A stretch of 64,000 nt of DNA from Candidatus Gastranaerophilales bacterium (GCA_944323395.1 CALUSI010000006.1:1-64000), one strand, 5' to 3'. Numbered from the stretch's first letter, positions 7,955-17,320 are shown. Made by a program: numbers and translations. Notes: generated from the letters alone by a model not told the origin.

Positions 7955-10466
7955 GCTCAAGTTTGTTTGCTGTTAATTTTAATATTGAAGATTTATAAAA
8001 ATCAGTATTAATATTTAGGTACTCGCCAAGAACGAGAATAGAGAATAAGAAATCTCTTACTTCTTCAATATTGTCGTTTGCTTCAAGTACAGAATCAAGC
8101 AGCTTTGTGAACTTTAAGTAGATTTTGTTAAAGTACATATTTTGTGCTTCTGCAATATCAACTTTTAGTTGTAATTTTCCTGCACATTCAAATAATTTTA
8201 GTATTTTATCAAGTCGATGAAATTCAAAATTCTTTGAAAAATTGTATATAGTTTTTTGAATTTCATGTGAAAAGATTGTACTTGTTGGAGTCTTATCTAT
8301 TTCAACCTTAAAAGTAGATGCTTCTGTATTTATTTCTATTGCTTTTTGGATGATGTTATCATCGATTATATTTGCACAATCTTCAAATAAAGCATTGAAA
8401 TCGCTTGTTAGTGTATATTGTGCTGCAAGTTTGTATTCCTGCGGAACATTTATTCCAAGAGCAATTAGTTGTAAAATCGAACTTTTACTGTCGTTATACA
8501 TATCTCTGTAATTATTTGAGAATTTACTTAATTTATCTTTTATTGATGTTAAAAGAATTTTACTTCTTTCTTCAATTAAAACATCTCTTAATGTGTAATA
8601 ATCATTTCCGAAGACGTTGTCTAAAAGTCTTATTATTTCAGTTATTGGCTTATTCGTGTATGTTTCAATAAGTTTTTTTGAAACATCTGTTATATTTTCA
8701 CTGTCATCGTATCTTTTTATTGCGCAGTGGAAGTCTCCTTCTGGGAATTGAAGACAAGCAAAGAAAAAATCATATTTTTCTAAAGTTATTTTTGATTCGA
8801 TTTCAATTCTTCCGACAGAAAATCCTGTGGTACCATTTGATGTATGCTTATAAAAATGTTTCTTTATGTTGTAACAATATAAAGAAGAATTATCGTCAAA
8901 ATCTTCGTATGTTGATGATATCGCCCATAGTGCCGCAATTTGTTTTATTGAAACAATTGATGGTTTTACAAATCTTTCATATACGTCTTTTCCTGTTCCA
9001 AATCCGTTTATATTACTTTGTGCTCTAGAAAGAATCGATAAAAAGCCATCTTCTATGTTTTTAGATGAGAAAGATGCAGCTAATTGCATTGCTCTTGCGG
9101 CATATTTCATAATTTGAGTTGTTTCAATTCCTGAAATTTCAGAGAAAAACCAACCGCAACTGGTGTACATTAACATTGCTTGGCGTTGAATTTCCATTAA
9201 TTTCAAAGCTTTTACGATATCTTGTTTTTCCAATTTGTATTTTTGATTACGCTTAATAAAATTATTTATTGAGGTTTTACTTCTGTCTAAGATTACAGAA
9301 ATATAGTCATTTCTTGCTTCCCAAACATCTTTAAAATATATAGAACCTTGTTCTTCAAAAATTTTAATAAGTTCATCTCTAATGTAGTCTAAAGCTTCTC
9401 TTAAAGGTTTTCTCCATTTTTGGTTCCACCCGTAAACTCCGCCTGTTGAACATCCGCAATCATCACACCATCTGCCTACACCGTGAGCACAGCTCCAAGA
9501 TGAAACATCTTTTATATCAACTTCATATTTTGGAGGTTCTTGTTCAAGATAATTTGCGTAGTTTGTAATTATAAATCCTTCATCTTTAGCTCTTATTTTT
9601 AAAACATATGATAAAGCCATATCTCCAAATTTTGTATGGTGACCATAGCTTTCACCATCTGTTGCTATGTTTACAAGCTGGTTATAATCTCTTTGATTAG
9701 AAATACCTTCCTTTAATCTTGAGATGAATTTATTTCCATCTTTTAACAGTTCATCAAATGCTACAGATTTTGATATAGAACCATCATAGAAAAATAAATC
9801 AATATATTTTGATTTGTCTGACTTTATATAGTATCTGTATGCTCTAGCAGGATCTATATTACCCCAACTTACATCTTGCCAGTTATCTTTAGAATTCAGT
9901 TTCCTTATGCTTTTTGCTTGATATGGGGACAATATTGTAAATTTAATTCCGCAATCAACAAGCGCCTCCAATGTTGCATCATCGCAAGCTGTTTCAGCTA
10001 GCCACATACCTTCAGGCGTTCTTCCAAATCGATATTGGAAATCTTTTATTCCCCATAAAATTTGTGTATATTTATCATTTTTATTTGCAAGCGGAAGTAT
10101 CATATGATTGTATACTTGCGCTATTGCATTACCGTGACCGTTATTTATTGGAATACTTTCAACATCTGCTTTTATTATTCTTTGATATGAATATGGAGAG
10201 TATTGTTCCATCCAAGATAATAAAGTAGGACCGAAATTGAAACTTATATAAGAATAATTGTTAACAATGTCCATTATCTTATTTTCTTGTGTGACAATTT
10301 TAGATACTGAATTTGGAGTGTAACATTCGGCACCTATTCTCGCATTCCAATCATGGTAAGGGTTTGCACTGTCTTGTATTTCTATTGTTTCTAACCAAGG
10401 ATTCTCTCTTGGCGGTTGATAAAAATGTCCGTGTATTGTTAAATATACTTTTTTATTATCCTTCAC
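7944..10466 (-). CDS. Glycoside hydrolase family 57 protein with a long C-terminal DUF3536-type region
   Basis: This cytosolic protein of 840 residues starts with the GH57 signature YLTIHGHFYQPPRENPW. It continues with PNSVSKI, SFNFGPTLL and GRTPEGMWLAETA, where the Glu/Asp-rich segment belongs to the family's conserved catalytic regions. GH57 enzymes act on alpha-glucans (amylase, branching and transferase activities). A Cys-rich insertion (SWSCAHGVGRWCDDCGCSTGG, residues about 330-350) resembles the DUF3536-associated branch. The second half is helical and lacks known carbohydrate-binding repeats. The start codon is GTG with an AGGAG ribosome-binding site. Glycogen synthase lies at the far end of the window, so alpha-glucan metabolism is supported although the two are not linked. 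Specific activity cannot be told. Confidence 0.87.
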   Translation of the reverse strand: MKDNKKVYLTIHGHFYQPPRENPWLETIEIQDSANPYHDWNARIGAECYTPNSVSKIVTQENKIMDIVNNYSYISFNFGPTLLSWMEQYSPYSYQRIIKADVESIPINNGHGNAIAQVYNHMILPLANKNDKYTQILWGIKDFQYRFGRTPEGMWLAETACDDATLEALVDCGIKFTILSPYQAKSIRKLNSKDNWQDVSWGNIDPARAYRYYIKSDKSKYIDLFFYDGSISKSVAFDELLKDGNKFISRLKEGISNQRDYNQLVNIATDGESYGHHTKFGDMALSYVLKIRAKDEGFIITNYANYLEQEPPKYEVDIKDVSSWSCAHGVGRWCDDCGCSTGGVYGWNQKWRKPLREALDYIRDELIKIFEEQGSIYFKDVWEARNDYISVILDRSKTSINNFIKRNQKYKLEKQDIVKALKLMEIQRQAMLMYTSCGWFFSEISGIETTQIMKYAARAMQLAASFSSKNIEDGFLSILSRAQSNINGFGTGKDVYERFVKPSIVSIKQIAALWAISSTYEDFDDNSSLYCYNIKKHFYKHTSNGTTGFSVGRIEIESKITLEKYDFFFACLQFPEGDFHCAIKRYDDSENITDVSKKLIETYTNKPITEIIRLLDNVFGNDYYTLRDVLIEERSKILLTSIKDKLSKFSNNYRDMYNDSKSSILQLIALGINVPQEYKLAAQYTLTSDFNALFEDCANIIDDNIIQKAIEINTEASTFKVEIDKTPTSTIFSHEIQKTIYNFSKNFEFHRLDKILKLFECAGKLQLKVDIAEAQNMYFNKIYLKFTKLLDSVLEANDNIEEVRDFLFSILVLGEYLNINTDFYKSSILKLTANKLELTN

Positions 10467-10489
10467 AACTAACTCCTGATGAAAATTAA

Positions 10490-10978
10490 CTATTTTTTAG
10501 CAGATTTATTTTTATGTGTAAGCATTGTAAATGTTGTAACATCTACCCAAGGATCTCCAAGCGCGTTTGAAAAGACCTTGCCTGTTATTTTAACTTTATC
10601 GCCTGCTTCAATATCCATATTTTTTTCAGCTAATTCACGAGAAATAAAAATTTTCATTTCTGATAATGGAATTACGTGATCTGTAACATCCGGTCTTTTT
10701 ATAAGAATACCAATATATTTTGTTCCATCTCTAAATGCAGGTTTATAGTCAAGTCCTAAAGAGGTAAATGCGACAAATTCTGCTGTAAATGTTATGTTTT
10801 TGTTTAAATATTTGCCCGGATGATTAACAACGTCTATAGGTGAAACGCTTAAGTATGCAGCTGCTTGTGGTTTTGCTGGTGTTGCTGTTGCTGCATCTAC
10901 ACTTGTATTGTATCCGTTTGCGAACATTAAAAATATAGCAAAAGCTAATATGATAATTTTTTTATATGATTTTTTCAT
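10490..10978 (-). CDS. Exported OB-fold-like hypothetical protein
   Basis: The 162-residue product has a clear Sec signal peptide (KKSYKK, then a hydrophobic core, cleavage near VDA-ATA around residue 29). The mature part is beta-rich, with VVNHPGKYLNKNITFTAEF and IEAGDKVKITGKV segments. These resemble OB-fold exported proteins in which a ligand or oligonucleotide face is built from five strands. No catalytic motif is visible and I do not recognise a named family. The start has a GAGG ribosome-binding site. It precedes the GH57 gene on the same strand by 23 bp and may share a transcript. The region upstream holds nested inverted repeats that could be its structured leader. Confidence 0.7.
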   Translation of the reverse strand: MKKSYKKIIILAFAIFLMFANGYNTSVDAATATPAKPQAAAYLSVSPIDVVNHPGKYLNKNITFTAEFVAFTSLGLDYKPAFRDGTKYIGILIKRPDVTDHVIPLSEMKIFISRELAEKNMDIEAGDKVKITGKVFSNALGDPWVDVTTFTMLTHKNKSAKK

Positions 10979-11063
10979 TTCTTAACCTCTAAAAAGTGAA
11001 CTATCTATAATTATATATTTTTATTATATATTTTAACATATTTTTATCAAAAAACATTATTCT

Positions 11064-11173
11064 TTTCGGGGAAAATGCGCATAAAAAAGTGTAGACTGAA
11101 ACAGATTTCCCGAACTGATAAATAATACTTTTTCGCAACCCCGAAAGAAAGTGTTCGTTTGTTCCAATCTACA
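11064..11173. other. Nested inverted repeats, possible structured RNA or leader
   Basis: In the 291-bp gap between two minus-strand genes, TTTCGGGG (11064-11071), GCG (11077-11079) and AAAAAGT (11084-11090) pair in order with ACTTTTT (11127-11133), CGC (11134-11136) and CCCCGAAA (11139-11146). This gives one long imperfect hairpin. A further strand at 11161-11173 can pair with 11090-11102 (11 of 13 positions), which would compete with or form a pseudoknot over the hairpin loop. It could be the 5' leader of the exported OB-fold gene, the 3' end of leuB, or a separate RNA. The strand is not decided by a clear promoter or terminator. Confidence 0.4.
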
Positions 11174-11269
11174 TATTTAATATAAAGGATTTTTTATTGT
11201 TTTTCACTCCACTATAGAATAATTTTATTTTTTTTTGAATAATTCTAACAAAGTAACACTATTGTATTA

Positions 11270-12352
11270 TTAGGAGTTAAGTATATTAGCTTTTATAATG
11301 TCACCCATTTTATCAGTACCAATAACAGACAAGCCTTGTTGAGATATGTCTTTAGTTCTATAGCCGTCTTTAAGTGCTTTTCTTATAGCTGTTTCTATTG
11401 CTTGATATTCTTCATCTAATTTAAATGAATATTTAAGCATCATTGCTGCTGATAAAATTGTAGCTATAGGATTTACTATATTTTGCCCTTTTAAGTCAGG
11501 TGCACTTCCGTGGATTGGCTCATACATAGCAAGTTTTGTATCAGATAAAGATGCACTTGGAAGTAATCCCAATGAACCTGAAAGCATTGAAGCTTCATCA
11601 GATAATATATCTCCAAAAATGTTGCCAGTTAATATAACATCAAATTGTTTAGGATTTCTTATTATCTGCATAGCAGCATTATCAACATACATATTTGAAA
11701 GCTCTACCTCAGGGTATTCTTTAGAAACATCCGTGACTATTTCTCTCCATAATCTTGAAACATCAAGAACATTGGCTTTATCAACCGAGCATAATTTCTT
11801 ATTTCTTTGCATTGCAACTTTGAATGCTGTGTGAGCTATTCTTCTGATTTCACTTTCATAGTAGCACATATTATTGAAACCGAATTTTTCGCCATTCCTT
11901 GTTTCAATGCCTTTGGGTGTTCCGAAATAAACATCGCCGGTTAATTCTCTTACTATCATTATATCGGTTCCTGATACAAATTCTTCTTTTAATGGTGATA
12001 AAGAAGTTAGTTCGGGATAAACTGTAGCAGGTCTTAAATTTGCAAATAGATTTAATTCTTTTCTAATGCCAAGTAGAGCTCTTTCAGGTCTTACTTCTGG
12101 CGGTAAAGTATCATATTTCCAATCACCTACTGCACCAAGTAATACAGCATCGGATTTTTTTGCAATATCAAGTGTCACTTCAGGTAATGGGGTTTTATAT
12201 TTATCATATGCACATCCGCCAATTAATGCAGGTTCAAAATTAAATTCAATTGAATATTTTTCTCCGACAGCTTTTAATATTTTTACTGCTTCATCTGTAA
12301 CTTCTTTACCTGTACCGTCTCCTGCAAGTAATGCTATATTATATGTTTTCAT
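11270..12352 (-). CDS. leuB: 3-isopropylmalate dehydrogenase
   Basis: LeuB oxidises and decarboxylates 3-isopropylmalate with NAD in leucine synthesis. The 360-residue product starts with [15 protein letters not shown] and has the substrate-binding arginine region ([31 protein letters not shown]). It continues with the VDKANVL segment and the metal-binding and nucleotide-binding segments ([42 protein letters not shown]). GDGTGKEV replaces the more usual GDGIGPE, but the family is unmistakable. The E-P-I-H-G-S-A-P-D loop favours NAD use. No leuA, leuC or leuD is adjacent. An AAGGA ribosome-binding site supports the start, 13 bp after the GT2 gene on the same strand. Confidence 0.95.
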   Translation of the reverse strand: MKTYNIALLAGDGTGKEVTDEAVKILKAVGEKYSIEFNFEPALIGGCAYDKYKTPLPEVTLDIAKKSDAVLLGAVGDWKYDTLPPEVRPERALLGIRKELNLFANLRPATVYPELTSLSPLKEEFVSGTDIMIVRELTGDVYFGTPKGIETRNGEKFGFNNMCYYESEIRRIAHTAFKVAMQRNKKLCSVDKANVLDVSRLWREIVTDVSKEYPEVELSNMYVDNAAMQIIRNPKQFDVILTGNIFGDILSDEASMLSGSLGLLPSASLSDTKLAMYEPIHGSAPDLKGQNIVNPIATILSAAMMLKYSFKLDEEYQAIETAIRKALKDGYRTKDISQQGLSVIGTDKMGDIIKANILNS

Positions 12353-12365
12353 TTTTTTTCCTTTA

Positions 12366-13199
12366 TTATTTTTTACTTGTTAATAATTTTGCTATCTCTG
12401 CCCAGGCTTCACCATAACAGAGGCGATAGTATTCAATATAACTTTCTTTATAGAATTTCTTTTTATTATTATTTTTTGATTTGCCTTCCAAATGTATTAT
12501 TTTTGCGTCTGGAACAAAAAATATCTTATATCCTGCCCTTTTTAGTCTAATTTCAAGTTCTGTTTCTTCAAAATACATAAAAAAGTTTTTTGAAAAGCCG
12601 CCAATCTCATTCTTTATAATATTACTTCTAAGCATTAAATCAGCACCAGTTAAGTGATTTACTTCTTGAAGTTTTGTTCTGTCTATATTTTTTTCGTATT
12701 TTTTTATTTTAATATATTCTCGTAAAAAGAAGAATTTAAGGAACGATTTTTTTAATAAAAGAGATTTTATATCATCTCCATAGCCAAATGAGTGTACATA
12801 TTTCATGTTTAAATCGTATAAGTTTCCGCCACAAGCTCCACATTCAGTATTATTTTCCATAAAATCATATAAAATTTTAATTGCATTGTTAACAATAATC
12901 GTATCAGGATTTAAACAAAATAAATATTCCCCTTTTGCTTGTTTAAATCCTTCATTATTTGCTAGTCCAAATCCAATGTTTTGCTCATTCCTTATGAATT
13001 TTATGTCTAAACAGTTTGTGTTTATATATGAGGATATTGGAAATGTATCAATTATTTTGTTAAAAGAACCATTATCAGAGTTATTATCTACGACAATTAT
13101 CTCATAATTTATATCAGTTGTCTTATTTATAATTGAATTAATGCAATCTATAACTAATTTTTCCGTATTATAATTTACAATTATTATAGAAACATCCAT
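12366..13199 (-). CDS. Family 2 glycosyltransferase
   Basis: This GT-A fold glycosyltransferase of 277 residues starts with [14 protein letters not shown] and contains VVDNNS near residue 37. NPDTI near residue 98 is the nucleotide-sugar and metal-binding acidic motif. [19 protein letters not shown] near residue 207 includes the catalytic-base region seen in rhamnosyltransferase-like GT2 enzymes. There is no signal peptide or membrane helix, so it probably works at the cytosolic face of the membrane on a polysaccharide or glycolipid. It has a GGAG ribosome-binding site and lies upstream of leuB on the same strand. No other glycan synthesis genes are close. Confidence 0.9.
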   Translation of the reverse strand: MDVSIIIVNYNTEKLVIDCINSIINKTTDINYEIIVVDNNSDNGSFNKIIDTFPISSYINTNCLDIKFIRNEQNIGFGLANNEGFKQAKGEYLFCLNPDTIIVNNAIKILYDFMENNTECGACGGNLYDLNMKYVHSFGYGDDIKSLLLKKSFLKFFFLREYIKIKKYEKNIDRTKLQEVNHLTGADLMLRSNIIKNEIGGFSKNFFMYFEETELEIRLKRAGYKIFFVPDAKIIHLEGKSKNNNKKKFYKESYIEYYRLCYGEAWAEIAKLLTSKK

Positions 13200-13228
13200 A
13201 TTTACTCCTTGATTTTGAATTATATCAC

Positions 13229-13260
13229 AAAAGCCTCTAATTGAAGAGGCTTTTGTGGTT
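13229..13260 (-). terminator. Terminator with a 10-bp stem after the HEAT-like gene
   Basis: AAAAGCCTCT (13229-13238) and AGAGGCTTTT (13245-13254) form a 10-bp stem with a 6-nt loop. A/T runs on both sides make it usable in either direction. In context it ends the minus-strand gene at 13286-13654, just before the GT2 gene. Confidence 0.75.
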
Positions 13261-13285
13261 TTTATATGAAATTATTATTATCAGT

Positions 13286-13654
13286 TTAAGAGGAGAAAGT
13301 CATTAATGCACGCACTGAACGAGCTGTATTTCTAACATCTTCTTCAGAATGCATTTTAATTGTATCATCAAGAATTTTTATTGCTTCTGATTTGTCTTTT
13401 AATGATAAAAGCTCATTGATAGAAGCCATAGCAACTCTTGCACTTAAGTCATTTATTCCTTTTCCTTTAGAAATAAGAACAACTCTTAAAGATTCGTGAG
13501 TATTTTTTCTTATTAATGTTTGTGCTGTGAATTCTCTGATTTCATCATCAGGAGAATTTGTTCCTAGCTCAGTTAATAAATCAATAGCAGCTTGACTGTC
13601 TTTATGTTCGCCTAATGCTTGTATGATATTTCTAATCTTTTTATTATTATCCAT
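13286..13654 (-). CDS. Small HEAT-repeat-like helical protein
   Basis: This 122-residue, entirely helical protein looks like two to three HEAT-type repeats, for example DDEIREFTAQTLIRKN followed by LSARVAMASINELLSL and EDVRNTARSVRALMTF. There is no signal peptide or catalytic motif. Such repeats usually mediate protein contacts, and short HEAT proteins are common near phycobiliprotein genes in Cyanobacteria, but nothing here suggests that role. The start has a strong GGGGGAG ribosome-binding site. It is downstream of the 151-residue lineage-specific gene on the same strand (31 bp), so an operon is likely. A terminator follows. Confidence 0.75.
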   Translation of the reverse strand: MDNNKKIRNIIQALGEHKDSQAAIDLLTELGTNSPDDEIREFTAQTLIRKNTHESLRVVLISKGKGINDLSARVAMASINELLSLKDKSEAIKILDDTIKMHSEEDVRNTARSVRALMTFSS

Positions 13655-13685
13655 TTTTCTTCTCCCCCTTAATCTATATGTTAAT

Positions 13686-14141
13686 TTATGCTACTGCCGG
13701 TGTTAAATCTGACCACATAGTTTTTAATTCGTCAACTGATTTATTCGTTAGATTTTTTACAGAGTATTCTCTGTCAGGGAAAAGTCTATTTTTCAATCCT
13801 GTCATATCAAATGTGATTTCAGTATTACCAATTCTTTCAACTGTATCAAATACATTTTTTGTTACTTGTTTACCAAAAGAAACAATGGCATTCATTCTTG
13901 ATTTGAAAGATTCATTAAAATTATTAATTCCGCTTACAACGGCACTTGCAAATAGTTTGCCTCTTTCTGCTATATTTGTAGATGATTTTTTTGCACTTTC
14001 AAATACATCTGCTTGTATAACATTTCCTTTGAAACTTACTCCAAAGGGATTTGTACTTAATTTATTTGCTTGTGCATTTTGGTTTGCAGTTGTACGTTGA
14101 GCTGCTTTTGTAGTATGTAAACTGAGCTTTCCTATTTGCAT
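13686..14141 (-). CDS. Lineage-specific protein with an N-terminal F-G/F-K-G motif
   Basis: I do not recognise this 151-residue protein. The first 30 residues are Thr/Gln/Asn/Ala-rich and disordered-looking, with no signal peptide, and then comes NPFGVSFKGNV near residues 31-41. The remainder is amphipathic helical with a short positive patch. A similar motif (PSFGKF) sits in the N-terminal part of the acetyltransferase at 38930. The minus-strand reading is preferred over an antisense ORF of similar length because it has an AAGGA ribosome-binding site 6 nt before the ATG and ends just before its neighbour on the same strand. Confidence 0.65.
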   Translation of the reverse strand: MQIGKLSLHTTKAAQRTTANQNAQANKLSTNPFGVSFKGNVIQADVFESAKKSSTNIAERGKLFASAVVSGINNFNESFKSRMNAIVSFGKQVTKNVFDTVERIGNTEITFDMTGLKNRLFPDREYSVKNLTNKSVDELKTMWSDLTPAVA

Positions 14142-14388
14142 AATTATCCTTTCTGTTTTTTATTTCTTTACTTTTGTACATCTAGGTTATCACATTTATT
14201 TTATTTAAATATCGTTCTTTTGGTGTAAATAATATTTAAAGTTTTAATTTATATGAGAATTAAATCCACCATTTAACGGAGTGATTTTTAAAATCTTTTG
14301 TAAAGAAATATTTCTTTCTTTTTTTCTTCATTAAAGATATAAAATGGATATGCCGATAATACTAATATCGGATAGAAAAAGGATAGAT

Positions 14389-14517
14389 ATGAACGAATTA
14401 AATCAAAACTTAGCTGAAAATCTTGGCGCTTTTTTAATGGGATTTAGAGATGAAGTAATTAAAGGTTTAGAAGATTACTTGCTTTTAAAAGCAAATCTTT
14501 TACCTGAAACAGTTTAG
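14389..14517 (+). CDS. Small 42-residue protein
   Basis: A short ORF begins MNELNQNLAENLGAF and ends LLPETV. It has an AAAAAGGA ribosome-binding site 6-7 nt upstream and a TATAAA at about 14338. A 6-bp hairpin (CCGATA with TATCGG) lies between promoter and ribosome-binding site. The peptide is acidic and would form one amphipathic helix, with no membrane segment. It fills an otherwise empty 405-bp gap and does not overlap a gene. No family is recognised. Codon use looks like that of its neighbours. It may be real, but length gives little statistical support. Confidence 0.5.
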   Translation: MNELNQNLAENLGAFLMGFRDEVIKGLEDYLLLKANLLPETV

Positions 14518-14546
14518 TATAAAGTGTCTTTCTAAGTGGTCTCTTT

Positions 14547-15173
14547 TTAGTTTAAATAGGTATTATATTTTTTTTCATCTTTAATAGTTGTATTTGGTCC
14601 ATGCCCGGGATAAACAATTGTTTCCTCTGGCAAAGTCAGCAATTTTGTTTTTATTGAATTGATTAGCGTGTCATAATCGCCGTCATCAAAATCAGTTCTG
14701 CCTATTGAACGAAAGAACAATGCATCTCCTGAAAATAGTTTACCATCTGTATAGTAACTTAAACTCCCCTGTGAATGGCCTGGCGTATGGAATATTTGGA
14801 TTTTGTGATTTCCAATTCTTAAGTCTGTACTTTCATCAATGAATTCTTTTATTACTAAGGGATTTGATTCTGTTTTTAGACCAAAATAGCCCATTTCTCT
14901 TTTTAGTCGTCCTAAGTGGAAATTATCATCTTTGTGTAAATATATAGGTATTTCAGGATATTTTTCGGGTATTTCAGTTTCACCTAAAACGTGGTCAAAA
15001 TGTCCGTGTGTGTTTAGTATGTACTTGATTGTGTAACCTTCATCGTCCAATTCTTTCTTTATACTTTCAAATGAACCACCTACATCAATTAATACGGCTT
15101 CTTTTGTTTCTTCATCTTTTAATATATATGTATTAACATCAATTGGTCCCGTTACTTTTATATCAAGTTCCAT
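14547..15173 (-). CDS. Metallo-beta-lactamase-fold hydrolase, glyoxalase II-like
   Basis: The protein has 208 residues with the MBL fold throughout. The zinc-binding motif is NTHGHFDHVLGE (THxHxDH) near residue 55. Further ligands are in the FHTPGHSQGSLSYY and SGDALFFRSIGRTDF segments, and the final histidine is in VYPGHGPNTT. This set and the length match the short YcbL-type hydroxyacylglutathione-hydrolase-like proteins, which hydrolyse thioesters or related small metabolites. It lacks the extra C-terminal glutathione-binding domain of classical GloB, so the substrate is uncertain. A GGGAG ribosome-binding site supports the start. It is divergent from rnhC. Confidence 0.9.
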   Translation of the reverse strand: MELDIKVTGPIDVNTYILKDEETKEAVLIDVGGSFESIKKELDDEGYTIKYILNTHGHFDHVLGETEIPEKYPEIPIYLHKDDNFHLGRLKREMGYFGLKTESNPLVIKEFIDESTDLRIGNHKIQIFHTPGHSQGSLSYYTDGKLFSGDALFFRSIGRTDFDDGDYDTLINSIKTKLLTLPEETIVYPGHGPNTTIKDEKKYNTYLN

Positions 15174-15239
15174 ATTTTCTCCCTTTTTGATTTAGTATAA
15201 CATATTCATAAAAATATTTAATTATGCTATCTTTAAGTT

Positions 15240-16121
15240 ATGAATACATATTCTCAAAAAATAACTTCTTTGCAGGCTGCTGCGATAAAAGATTTATTCG
15301 TTAGTTTAAATGCGGTTTTTGATGTTGTTCAATATTCTTTTTGGAGAGCTAAAACAAATACATTTCAAGCCGTTTATTATACAAGCGGTAAACTTTTAAT
15401 CCAGGGAAAAAATATTGAAAATATTGCAATTGAAATAGATAAAATTTTAGGTATAAATTCTTGTTTTGAACAACCTAATTTGACAGATTTTAACCAGGAA
15501 AAATATATCGGTACTGATGAATCAGGAAAGGGTGATTTCTTCGGACCTTTGGTTGTTGCAGGAGTTCAAGTAGATAAAAATAACAAGCAAAAATTTATAG
15601 AATTGGGTATAAAAGATAGCAAAAAACTCGATGATAAAAAAATATTAATGCTTGCAAATCAAATAAAAGCAAATTCCGTTCATTCTGTAGTAGTTATTAC
15701 ACCTGTAAAATATAATGAATTGTATTTTAAATTTAATAATCTAAATAAACTGCTTGCGTGGGGACATGCCAGAGCTATTGAAAATATTTTAGAAAAATCT
15801 CCTTGTAATTATGCATTAGCAGATAAATTCGGAGATGAAAGTCTCATAAAAAATGCACTAATGCAAAAAGGAAGAAGTATAGTATTAAATCAGATGGTAA
15901 GAGCAGAGTCTGATATTGCGGTTGCTGCAGCATCAGTTCTTGCACGTGCAGAATTTGTAAAAAGAATGCAAGAGCTTGAACTGAAATATGAGTTGCAGTT
16001 ATCAAAAGGTGTTTCAGAAAAAGTTATTCAACAAGCAAAAAACTTCATCTCAAAATATTCTTTTGACAGTTTGAATGAAATTGCCAAAATGCACTTTAAA
16101 ACAGTTAATGAGTTAAGATAA
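15240..16121 (+). CDS. rnhC: Ribonuclease HIII
   Basis: RNase HIII cleaves the RNA strand of RNA-DNA hybrids. The 293-residue protein has the N-terminal TBP-like substrate-binding domain (residues 1-80). The RNase H fold follows and begins YIGTDESGKGDFFGPLVVAG, with catalytic Asp93 and Glu94. DSKKL near residue 125 and AESDIAVAAASVLARAEFV near residue 220 complete the acidic active site and helical support. The N-terminal domain and DESGKGD distinguish HIII from HII. There is no ribosome-binding site; a TATCTT box lies exactly 6 nt before ATG, consistent with the leaderless pattern seen elsewhere. It converges with the DnaJ-like gene, with 1 bp between stops. Confidence 0.95.
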   Translation: MNTYSQKITSLQAAAIKDLFVSLNAVFDVVQYSFWRAKTNTFQAVYYTSGKLLIQGKNIENIAIEIDKILGINSCFEQPNLTDFNQEKYIGTDESGKGDFFGPLVVAGVQVDKNNKQKFIELGIKDSKKLDDKKILMLANQIKANSVHSVVVITPVKYNELYFKFNNLNKLLAWGHARAIENILEKSPCNYALADKFGDESLIKNALMQKGRSIVLNQMVRAESDIAVAAASVLARAEFVKRMQELELKYELQLSKGVSEKVIQQAKNFISKYSFDSLNEIAKMHFKTVNELR

Positions 16122-16122
16122 A

Positions 16123-17187
16123 TTATTCTGTTTCTAATAACTTTTTATATAGTTCCTTTTGTTTTTCAGTAATAGTTTTAGGAATATTAATTGCAATTCT
16201 AATATTTAAGTTGCCGTAGCCGCCTGTTTTCTTTGGTAAACCAAGATCTTTTAATCTTAATGTTTTACCATATCTTGTTTCAGGTGGAATTTTTATTCCG
16301 ATTATCCCGTGCAAAGTTTGAATATCTTTTTTACAGCCAATAACAGCTTCTGCCGGTGTTATTTCTATTGTTTTTGTTAGATTCTCACCATCGATTGTAT
16401 ATTCAGAATCTTTTAATTTTATTACAAAATAAAGGTCACCTTTTCTACCGTAGTTATCAATTTTTCCTTCGCCTTTTAATCTGATTTTTTGACCTTCTTT
16501 TACACCTTTAGGAATTTTTACGGATAAATTACGTGACTTACTTACTATACCTGTGCCACCGCATTCACTACATACACTTCCTGCTCCGTTACATTTCATG
16601 CATTTCTCTACGGTATTCATTTTGACATTAATTGGTTTGTCACTCATTAAATCTTTTGCTGTAATATTTAAATCTTGTGTTACATCTAAACTTGTTTCTT
16701 TCTGATTGCTGTTGCAATAACCGCCTGCTGAACATCCACTTTGACCGGTGGTTCTATTTGCATTTCCAAATAAATCATCATATGAGAAACTTTGCGAAGA
16801 AGTTTTTCTTGTTCTTTGAGTTCTTGCGCCTCCCATTAAATCACCAAAGATGGAACTGAAGAAGTCTGAAAAATCTCCACCTGAAAAGCTTTGAGAAAAT
16901 CCACCTTGGTTAAAATTATTAAAGTTGAATCCTTCAAAACCAGGAGGTGGTGTGAAATTTGCACCTTGCTGCCAATTTTCACCAAGGCTATCGTATCTGT
17001 TTTTCTTTTCTTTATCAGATAAAACTTCATAAGCTTCATTTATGTCTTTGAACTTGTTAACAGCATCAGGAGATTTGTTTACATCCGGATGGTATTGTCT
17101 TGCAAGCTTTCTGTAAGCAGATTTTATTTTTGCTTCTGTTGCATTTCTGTCTACGCCCAGTATTTTATAATAATCTTTATATTCCAT
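16123..17187 (-). CDS. DnaJ-family co-chaperone with a reduced zinc-binding domain
   Basis: The 354-residue type I-like J-protein has a J domain (residues 4-70) with HPDVN for DnaK stimulation. A long Gly/Phe-rich and Ser/Thr-rich linker (residues 75-165) follows. A shortened cysteine-rich region contains only two of the usual four CxxCxGxG repeats (CMKCNGAG, CSECGGTG), so one zinc site is present where DnaJ has two. C-terminal substrate-binding beta domains follow (SVKIPKGVKEGQKIRLKGEG, then KIPPETRYGKTLRLKDLGLP). The linker also has SGCSAGGYC, two extra cysteines. It is intermediate between DnaJ and CbpA. An AAGGAG ribosome-binding site fixes the start. No dnaK or grpE is nearby. Confidence 0.9.
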   Translation of the reverse strand: MEYKDYYKILGVDRNATEAKIKSAYRKLARQYHPDVNKSPDAVNKFKDINEAYEVLSDKEKKNRYDSLGENWQQGANFTPPPGFEGFNFNNFNQGGFSQSFSGGDFSDFFSSIFGDLMGGARTQRTRKTSSQSFSYDDLFGNANRTTGQSGCSAGGYCNSNQKETSLDVTQDLNITAKDLMSDKPINVKMNTVEKCMKCNGAGSVCSECGGTGIVSKSRNLSVKIPKGVKEGQKIRLKGEGKIDNYGRKGDLYFVIKLKDSEYTIDGENLTKTIEITPAEAVIGCKKDIQTLHGIIGIKIPPETRYGKTLRLKDLGLPKKTGGYGNLNIRIAINIPKTITEKQKELYKKLLETE

Positions 17188-17291
17188 ATTCTAAATCTCC
17201 TTACTTAAATGATAATATAAAAATCTTTTACATCTTAAATAATTAATCTTTTTTTAATTATGTTTTTTTATGAAATTATTCAGAAATCTTA

Positions 17292-17320
17292 TTAACAAAA
17301 TCATTGTTTTTTACTATCAT
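17292..17320 (+). promoter_or_regulatory. Promoter TTAACA-17-TATCAT for a leaderless start at 17327
   Basis: TTAACA (17292-17297), a 17-bp spacer and TATCAT (17315-17320) lie exactly 6 nt before the ATG at 17327. The match supports that ATG over the upstream in-frame ATG at 17270, which lies before the promoter. Confidence 0.6.

Noticed and set aside
13678-14100. 140-codon plus-strand ORF antisense to the 151-residue gene
   Set aside because: The minus strand has the ribosome-binding site and fits the operon. The antisense frame is low-complexity.
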